Source: Micropterix aruncella
Lineage: Eukaryota > Arthropoda > Insecta > Lepidoptera > Micropterigidae
Assembly (NCBI GenBank): GCA_944548615.1
Contig: OX155952.1
Span: forward strand, 37,973,850-38,037,849
Direction of reading: 5' to 3'
Length of the DNA: 64,000 nucleotides
In this document: positions 56,004 through 64,000 of the stretch, in pieces
Position numbering within the stretch: position 1 is the stretch's first letter
How the letters are laid out: the number at the start of each line of letters is the position of its first letter
The notes under the pieces: generated by a model
The model's database searches: none
Seen by the model: the letters and a program-made list of their open reading frames with translations, nothing else
Told to the model about the DNA's origin: nothing
Translations under genes and position numbers: made by a program

Positions 56004-56900
56004 AGATTTTCATTTTATATGTAAATGATCTGCCATATTTAGTAGCTCATTCAATCATTATTTAAGAGGGTATCCAAACTACATTGGAATAGTATGTTAT
56101 AATAAAATACCCGAAAATAATTATATTATATGTAGAACTATTAAAATTTTCCTGTCCATCCTAGAACGGGCTAGTCACAGTTGGGTGACAGAATCAAATA
56201 AGCATAGGTTAAAGTTTTGCCAGGTTAAGGTTTTTATAAGCGAAAACAATATTTCATAGTAATTAATTCTTAAATAAATAAATAAATAAATTTAAAAAAA
56301 TATGTAGAAATAAAGTATGCAGGAAATACCGCAGTTTGAGTCCACATTAAAATGCTTCCTTATAGAGAGAGAATTGTATGATATCCGCGAATTCTAATTA
56401 GGCGACTGACAATTCTCATTTTGATTTTATTAATATATCTTGATATTTATACAGCTTTATTGACTATTATATTATTAGGGCTCTTTCGTTTTCTCTCCGA
56501 TAATAAATTGTATTTTGTATTTGTAGGAAAATAATCAACTTCATGTCAACTTAATAATTAATTCTCTCGTCAAAATGTTCTAAAATAGGTTACTATATAT
56601 ATATTTTCTTTTATATATCATGTCAGATAGTTATGTGATTGACATTGTAGTTTACAATACCTAATACGATTATTATAAATTATGTGGAAAGACCCCATCA
56701 GAAAACTTTATTTCGATTTTTTCATTTATTTTAATCTTAAGAGGCTATCTACGAAAACATTATATCGATTCCATAATCACTGGTTTGTTCTTTAGTTTTC
56801 TAATCCATCAATTTATGTATTATTATGTATCCAAAGTGCTACGTACTGTCTAAACAGATATGTTTAGGGGTTTGAAGACAATAAACATAATTTGATTTGA
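56004..56900 (+). pseudogene. LINE family C tail and 3' end with a nested insert
   Basis: 'FILYVNDLPYLVAHS' (56010-56060) is a reverse transcriptase palm piece, then 'YNKIPENN' (about 56085-56125) and, after an insert of roughly 150 bases ending in (AAAT)n (about 56150-56300), 'IPQFESTLKCFLIERELYDI' (56335-56395) with a stop. The insert is bordered by 'atatgtagaa' on both sides (near 56139 and 56299). The 3' end 'ttgaagacaataaacata' with an ATTTG-type tail at 56872-56900 matches the copy at 38260. Confidence 0.7.
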
Positions 56901-57599
56901 TTGTAACCTGGGTTGCATTGTTTTATAACGTATGAATATTTAGAGTACAGTTTGGCAAAGAAGAGTAGAAAATGTTTCGAAGTGAGAGAAAAGTGATTTG
57001 AGGGGGCAACACTTACCCTTATGTCAGACAGTTGTATGCTGTTGGTTATGTTCATGAAATTGTATTCATTTTGCGTAAAAAAATAACAAAACTTTTCGAA
57101 GCGGAGCTCGAGAAGTCATTTTCAGTGTCTCAAAATGTACTTCTAGGTACATTTTGAGGTTAAGTTTTGACATTTCGTACATGTTGGTACATACTATTCT
57201 CAGTCCTAGTCAAAATTAATTGTTATTTAATGGAGGCACGACTAATGTTTTTTTCTTTTCCTTTTAAGCTCAAACCTCATTCAAACGTCGATGTTACATG
57301 ATAGAATCAATAAAAGAGCAGAAAAACTAGTCTGAGTGCAATACGTCTCTTTGGAGACAGTACAGAGACATGTCCCTAGATTATTTAGTCTTACTAGTCT
57401 GACAGTACTGTGTTGCTATATGAATAAATTTTCCCAAAACGTAGAGGTCACCAGTGTATGGGACCACTCCTCACTGGACTCCAATTCGCTCGTAGTGAGG
57501 AGGTGGTATCATCGGGGGTTTTCTCCGTAATGAAAGGCGTTCTTGATGATGCTGAAGTTGTTTATTGAAGAACTTGGTTGATGATTGCCAGATATAACG
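56901..57599. other. Non-coding; perfect hairpin at 57129
   Basis: CTCAAAATGTAC (57129-57140) pairs with GTACATTTTGAG (57147-57158) around six bases. 'ggtacatt'/'gtacatgttggtacat' motifs follow to 57192. No gene. Confidence 0.5.
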
Positions 57600-57830
57600 C
57601 TTCCGAATATTGAGTCGCGGCGCGAAGTTTAGGTAGTGAGTGCTCGAAGATGATGTCGCGGTTGACTAGTCGAAGATTGGTATCGCGGATAATGAAGTGA
57701 CTGCTCGTAGATGATAGCGCGGTGGTTGACGTCCCGAGGATGATGATGCGTGGTATGAGCGCGGTAGACGGTCACTCGAGGATGATGCGAGTCGGACGAC
57801 TGCCCGAGGATGATAATTAATTGGTCAAAT
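57600..57830 (+). repeat. Degenerate minisatellite
   Basis: Five or six loose copies of a unit of about 45-50 bases around '(t)cgaagatgatgtcgcggt' / 'cgaggatgatgatgcg'. The array is GC-richer than its flanks. Confidence 0.65.
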
Positions 57831-58734
57831 GTATGGATCTATATACTGTAATGCATGATGCATGCTGAGAGCGAGGGGGAAATAAGTGTGTCGATTGAAT
57901 CGATCAGAAGAAATTGACATGACTCACTGGCTTGCGACTGCATTAATTACTGAAATTAGATGGAAATTAATGGCAGTTACACGTGTGGAATTGATTGTGT
58001 TTGCGTTTATAGATTTCTTTAGAATCTAATGCTTTTGTTGACTTGATATGTAGGACGAAGTTCCTACAGGTCTACTGTTTTTTGCCAGACTGTACCTAAC
58101 TAACTCACCTACTCCTCTAAGCAGTATTTGTTTCATTTCGTATCCATCGCTATATTCCGTATCCTTCGCCAAAAATATCGTTCAGCCTTACCTGAAAAGA
58201 AAGAAAACTAATGTTAAAATATAATCTTAGATTTAATCTCAGAATAAACAAACACAAAAAAATCTGTATAAAAATCAAAACTGTAATGAAATTGAGACTG
58301 GCCAGAATTAACAATGGAATAAATTGAAATATTGTTAAAGTATAAGCTAATAGTACAAGTTAATATCTAGGGATTTTAAGGCACTCCATCCACTGCATCG
58401 TCGGAAGCAAGACGAATACTCGTAGTACAGTAACTACCACTAAAGGTGAGGTTGATATAACGTCAATGATATACGTTCCAAACGGTGCAAATAACTTTAT
58501 GTTATCGTATCGACATATTCAACTAGTTAAGGACGAGTCATTAGTTTTTAGCCTTTAGACCGGCAATAATTAAACTTTCATCCTTAAAGTCACTTTCAAC
58601 ATCTATTGTTTTATTTCTGAATAAAATACCGCGCACTTATACGTTAATACATTCGGGAGCAATAAATCCGGATCAACAACATAAACGTATGAATATCTCG
58701 AAAAAATAAAAATGCTGGCTTATTCAATTTATTT
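57831..58734. other. Non-coding, no recognised gene
   Basis: No gene or classed repeat. 58380-58690 is unique-looking. Confidence 0.4.
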
Positions 58735-59520
58735 TTATTTATTTATTAATTTTAAAATCAAAAAAATACATCGTAGGTATTTAAATTAAACATAGTTGGT
58801 GCCTCTCCTAACTAAGCAGAGCCTGTTCTAAGGAGAACACCACTAATAAAAATGGTTATTAAAATATTTTTCTTTTAAAACAAAATTTCTGAAATAAATT
58901 AGATTAAAACATAGAATTTCATTAGACAATAATTTCACAGCTATATATAAGTACTAAATAACAGTAAGTAATAGATAATAATAAATAATAATTAGAATTA
59001 GTAATTATATGTATATAATAAATACTTAAATAGAATAAATTTTAATGTAAATAGGTGTACATAAAAAAATATATTTTAATATTGTCATAAATGTGGTTTC
59101 CGTCTCTCTTCTACCAATATTAATTAGCCATAATTTGAAGCAATATTTATGCTGTTTCCTATTTATTCCCGACATGCGTTTATTAATAACGTTAGCCATT
59201 CTAGGAGCAAGAAAGCTGTAGTGACGTTGTCCAAAATACGTTAATCGTTTCTGTAATTAAAAGTTTTCCTTGTAACGACCTGTTCTCTCACTATTTTCCG
59301 GAATACTTGTGGTATTTTTTATATGAACTATTGCCTTATGGCAATACAGCTGTCTTAAATCCAGCAGTTGCGCCTCAAGAAACAGGTCGTCAGAAGGGTA
59401 ACGTATTGGCTTTCTTAGCATAATTCTAATTATTGCCTTTTGGACAACGTTCACTTTCTGGAGTATGGTTTTTCCGCAAGCTCCCCATCCAAGTATACCA
59501 CGTGTCATGATGACTTGGCA
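58735..59520 (-). pseudogene. LINE family E, ORF2 tail and 3' end
   Basis: Minus strand: 59257-59508 reads 'GILGWGACGKTILQKVNVVQ', 'KAIIRIMLRKPIRYPSDDLF' and 'LEAQLLDLRQLYCHKAIVHI' (reverse transcriptase thumb). In another frame downstream 'YFGQRHYSFLAPRMANVINK' and 'KYCFKLWLINIGRRETETTF' give the C-terminus (about 59090-59250). The 3' untranslated part has 'ctccttagaacaggctctgc'-like sequence. One frameshift near 59260 disables it. Confidence 0.8.
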
Positions 59521-60959
59521 TAAAGAGTAATAAATTATTTTAAATAAGGGCAGACCGAGAACATCTCGTAATTAAATAAATATGTAAATTAGAGTTTTTT
59601 TAACTAAATACTCGATCTGTGGTTCCCATTGTAGATTATTCCGAAATATTTTATTTGTATCAATCAAAAATTTATTTATATCAATCAATAATTAGCATAT
59701 TAATAATGAATACCAGGAGCGCGTCTTATATTTTTTGTATCAGAACAGAAACTAAAGCAGAAAGAAATGCAGTAAATTCGATTTTTTAAAAATCATCTAA
59801 TTTGTTTTAGTCTTTTTGGCGGCATTATTTTACAGCAACTGGGAAGTTTTAATATGTTTTTTAGTCAGTATTAAATAGTCTATAAAAAAAGTTTTTATTT
59901 AAATAAGCTAGCATTCTTAGTTTCCGATATGTTAAGCTTATGTTAGTGACCCGTATTCATTGGTCCCTAGTTTATTTAAATTACTAACGAGACGGAAGAT
60001 AAATATATGGAAACGCCGTTTGTTCCGGAAAAGTCAGTTGTAAAAACTAGGAACACATTACGATCTTATTGCAGCGCTTAAAACTGTGCCTGCCTTTTAC
60101 GGCAATCGAGACGCAAGTTTCTTCACAGGGGAAACTTTTATCTCTGAAGTTCCGATTTCAGGTGTGGGTATTTTTCCGACGCTTTCCTTCTTAGAGGGCA
60201 TTTATTTGTGTATTATCTACTAGTGTGCAGGTACTCGTAAGAAAATAGCTGTAAAGGCGGTTTTATGGCTAATTAAATTTAAAAAGTTAAAAAACACCCA
60301 AATCGAAATTTTTTTAAAATACAACAAGTTTGGTATTTTTTAAGTTTTTCGAGGTTTATTTGCCATTACGGTCGTTTACTCGTACATTTTCAATCAATTA
60401 GGGTTTAGGGTAGTACTACTCAGGATGTGCGATACAAATGACAAGATTTTCGGACATTGACCTGTACACGATGGGCTCGATTGCGTTTCTTCGTGAACTA
60501 AAATCTGAAATTAGTTCGTCTGAACGAGAAAGGGTAATATGCTAGAGCGGAATGAACGGTTGTCACTTTTGCGCATTAAAACTACCCACCAAAAATAAAG
60601 CATATGAATCTAACACCGCACGAAATGTGTTCAAATTTATTCGGACGAGTATAAGTTCAACAGGTAGTTTCTATCGACAATATTTTTTTAGTTTTTATAA
60701 GCGAAATATTAAAATGAAAACATTGGTATAGGTAAGTATAAAAAAAATAGTTTTTTTTTAGTTTTAGTGATAGAATAGTGTAGTGACTATGTATTATCCT
60801 TATGTGTATTATTATTATTATTGTTTATTTTTTTATTGCTCATAATTATTGTCATAATTGTTATTTTATTGTCATTTATTACCTTGTCATTTATTACATT
60901 TGCCATCTAGCAAATAAAAAGAGTCGAATCAAGGTGCTCAGTCTAAAATTTCAGTTTTA
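59521..60959. other. Non-coding; unique block at 59.94-60.20 kb
   Basis: 59940-60200 is balanced in composition, without repeats or coding frames. 60790-60900 is a TTATTA/TTGTCATT-rich simple stretch. Confidence 0.4.
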
Positions 60960-61105
60960 TAGTGAAAAGCCTTAATTTTTCGGAGTCCTTTGAGGAAACT
61001 CCGAGTGAACCAGGCATAGAAGAAATAGTTCACGAGTCAGAGGTTGAAGAAACTTTAGTGTATCTACCGTGCATCATGCACAAGCAACAGACACAAAAAT
61101 AAATT
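60960..61105 (+). CDS. Short acidic exon-like frame, unidentified
   Basis: After 'aaaatttcag' (AG at 60953-60954) an open frame of about 46 codons reads 'IVKSLNFSESFEETPSEPGI' and 'EEIVHESEVEETLVYLPCIM' to a TAA near 61100. Acidic, with an acceptor-like start and no start codon. It may be a lost transposase exon or chance. No function assigned. Confidence 0.2.
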
Positions 61106-61734
61106 CCGGAGATAATTTCATTTTATATCTCTTCGATAGGCGGTGTAGATTCGTTAGATGAAAAAATGTCACAATATCCCTCTCCATGCGTTTCAGAATG
61201 TTTCTGCTGTAAATGCCTTCATACTATCATACTACTAACCGGAAGACTAATTTCTAATTTTCATGAAAAAATATTCTAAAGCTTTAGTTTAGCCGCACCT
61301 CGAAAGGCGTATGACGTTCGACCACTTTCTTTAGAACTTAAGGGACTTCTCAACATGAGCCTGAACCTGGGCCCTAAAAATATTTTGATAGAAGTATTGT
61401 TTTACATCATATTTAAATACAGACCGATTTAGAGCAGTTTTAGTTTATCTGGAAGGTGATTAAAATATTTAGGGCCTAGATAATTACTGCCTATTTCTCG
61501 CTGGCTGGCTCTTAAATTCATTAATAATTTGACTTAAGAAAATATTGCCACCGGTCGTCATAGACTTACTTAAGTACTTAAAAATATAGACAGAACATTA
61601 AAAAAAATATATACGCAGCGAATTAGTTTGCGATAGTACCTCAAATAAATTATAGTCAATTATATTTTATAAATACGTATAATTTGCTCTATCACATATT
61701 TTATATCGCATGGACAGGCTTACTAATATTTTTT
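61106..61734. other. Non-coding, possibly LINE debris
   Basis: 61430-61700 reads on the minus strand like decayed LINE sequence but I could not place motifs. No gene. Confidence 0.35.
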
Positions 61735-62300
61735 TATATTTTTTAGTCCACAAAAAAATTACACCGTTAGCACTTAACATAGATTGTGTTGCTCCTAACT
61801 AGGTAGATCCTATTTTAAGGAGAGCGCCAATACAAATGATTATAAAATGTATAACTTCCAACATCAATAAAAAAATCTGAATCAAATTATGTTAAAATGA
61901 AATTCACACTACACCAAAATAATTTTACAACTATAAACAAGTAATAAAAAATTTAAATTCATAATAATAAATAGTAATATATAATAGTATTATTAAATAA
62001 TAATTTTAATAATATATAATAATAATAATTAAAAATACGTATATAGAGTAAATATAAATATGTGTTTATTAAAAAAGGGGTAAAACTTAACCAAACATGT
62101 TTATTTATTTTTAAACTGTGATAAATGTTTCCTCTGTCTTTCTCCTATCAAGGTTTATTAGCCATACTGTAAAGTGATATTTTTGTTGTTTGTTGCTAAT
62201 TCCCAATATATCATTTTTACTCGTGATATTAACCATTCTTGGAGCAAGGACGCTGTAATGACCATGTTATGGAATACCATGTTACATTAAAATATATATA
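61735..62300 (-). pseudogene. LINE family E, second 3' end copy
   Basis: The C-terminal peptide on the minus strand, 'PRMVNITSKNDILGISNKQQ' and 'KYHFTVWLINLDRRKTEETF', aligns with the copy at 58735 ('PRMANVINK...', 'KYCFKLWLINIGRRETETTF'). The 3' part shares 'ctccttaaaataggatctac'-like sequence. Diverged and truncated. Confidence 0.75.
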
Positions 62301-63201
<901 letters not shown>

Positions 63202-63327
63202 GAGATGAATACGACTAGTGTCGAAATATTCTCAGTCATATAATTTCTCCTAAAATAAGTTACTAACATCCATTTCTGTTACAGAAACCATCCTCCTATA
63301 CGTATTACATCCAAGGGCATACAATAA

Positions 63328-64000
63328 TTGCTAATGGCCTACAAATTGTTACGTATCAGATTTAAAAAAATGCACAAATCCTGTTTTAATGACTACATAT
63401 ATCGCGTTGAAAATAGCATATCAAGTAATCCTAAAGTATTCTGGTCCTTCATTAAAGCGTTGAAAAACTCGTCTACTTTTCCGGAGAGAACCACCTATCA
63501 CGGCGTGGTCTCAGACTCAAAGCAAGACATCGTAAACTCATTTTCCACCTATTTCAAATCTGTATTTGAAACACCGGTTGACTCAGATTTACCTGATGAA
63601 ATCGGACCCGCTGATATCTCTTCTATTACTATCAACGCTGAGATTATTCACCAGATCATCAAACAACTGGACTTAAGGAAAGGTGCAGGTCCCGACAGAA
63701 TCTCACCCATTTTTGTCAATCGTTGTGGCAAAAGCTTAGCATACCCTCTGAGCATCTTATTTAAAAGATCATTAGACGAAGGCATATTTCCGCATGAATG
63801 GAAGACGGCCCACATCACTCCGGTTTACAAATCCGGTCCTAAGCATGACATTGAAAACTATCGGCCTATCTCCAAACTGTGCATCTTCAGTAAAATTCTA
63901 GAGAAATTGGTATATGCTCAGTTACATGCAGCAGTGAAAACTTATATCAGCGACTCCCAACACGGCTTCCAATCAGGACGATCAACCACATCCAACCTGA
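63328..64000 (+). CDS. LINE reverse transcriptase, open to the window edge
   Basis: The frame is open from 63328 (stop before it at 63325) through the last base, 224 codons, with an ATG at 63334. It carries the spacer before the reverse transcriptase ('SNPKVFWSFIKALKNS'), 'LRKGAGPDRISPIFV', 'WKTAHITPVYKSGPKHDIEN', 'YRPIS', 'KILEKLV' and 'SQHGFQSGRSTTSNL': motifs 0 to 2 of a CR1/Jockey-type reverse transcriptase. The catalytic Asp motifs lie beyond the edge. No stop or frameshift, so this may be the freshest LINE here. The endonuclease is missing at the front, implying 5' truncation close to 63320. Its product would copy the element's RNA into DNA at a nicked target. Confidence 0.9.
   Translation, partial: MLMAYKLLRIRFKKMHKSCFNDYIYRVENSISSNPKVFWSFIKALKNSSTFPERTTYHGVVSDSKQDIVNSFSTYFKSVFETPVDSDLPDEIGPADISSITINAEIIHQIIKQLDLRKGAGPDRISPIFVNRCGKSLAYPLSILFKRSLDEGIFPHEWKTAHITPVYKSGPKHDIENYRPISKLCIFSKILEKLVYAQLHAAVKTYISDSQHGFQSGRSTTSNL

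Overview
The window looks like an AT-rich insect genome, most likely a moth or butterfly (Lepidoptera). It is a repeat-dense intron or intergenic region. The lepidopteran call rests on resemblance of several elements to what is known from that order: an RTE-clade LINE tail, CR1/Jockey-type LINE 3' ends with an 'aaggcgagcttattgcc' signature, and a Helitron-like end in CTAG-T. No search was run, so the order is an inference. Spliced-gene signals, tRNA-derived SINE sequence and non-LTR retrotransposons rule out a prokaryote.

Host genes: only one host exon is convincing. It lies on the minus strand at 20660-20859, bounded by a good acceptor and a GTGAGT donor, and encodes the start of an Ig domain typical of the Dpr (defective proboscis extension response) cell-surface family. 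Dpr genes have very long introns, so much of the window may be dpr intron. An exon-like reading frame at 420-620 and two short exon-like frames (19403-19543, 60960-61105) could not be identified.

Mobile DNA: (i) an apparently intact 2.58-kb pogo/Tigger-type transposon (52258-54838) with 25-bp inverted ends and a 622-residue DDD transposase carrying a C-terminal PHD finger; (ii) a family of roughly 0.7-kb elements ('R700' here), fourteen units in both orientations between 10.9 and 48.8 kb, with imperfect 14-16-bp target duplications and no poly(A) tail, three of them stacked at one target (16364-17845); (iii) many decayed LINEs: an RNase H-bearing one with a 13-bp duplication at 5818-6888, an RTE tail at 40003-40545, CR1/Jockey-type pieces at 27.1-28.4, 30.2-30.8, 37.3-38.9, 45.4-45.8, 47.2-48.0, 49.9-51.3, 55.3-56.9, 58.7-59.5 and 61.7-62.3 kb, and an open one running off the right edge (63328-64000); (iv) two mariner remnants; (v) a 772-bp MITE with 36-bp inverted ends; (vi) a Helitron-like element (21126-22584); (vii) a tRNA-derived SINE; (viii) a 93-bp-arm fold-back element.

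Between the repeats are stretches with no visible repeat resemblance and higher GC (for example 15.5-15.8, 17.85-18.2, 29.33-29.83, 32.55-32.88, 34.48-34.75, 44.03-44.42, 51.6-52.03, 59.94-60.2 and 62.6-62.98 kb). They lack coding signal and are the best places to look for conserved regulatory DNA.
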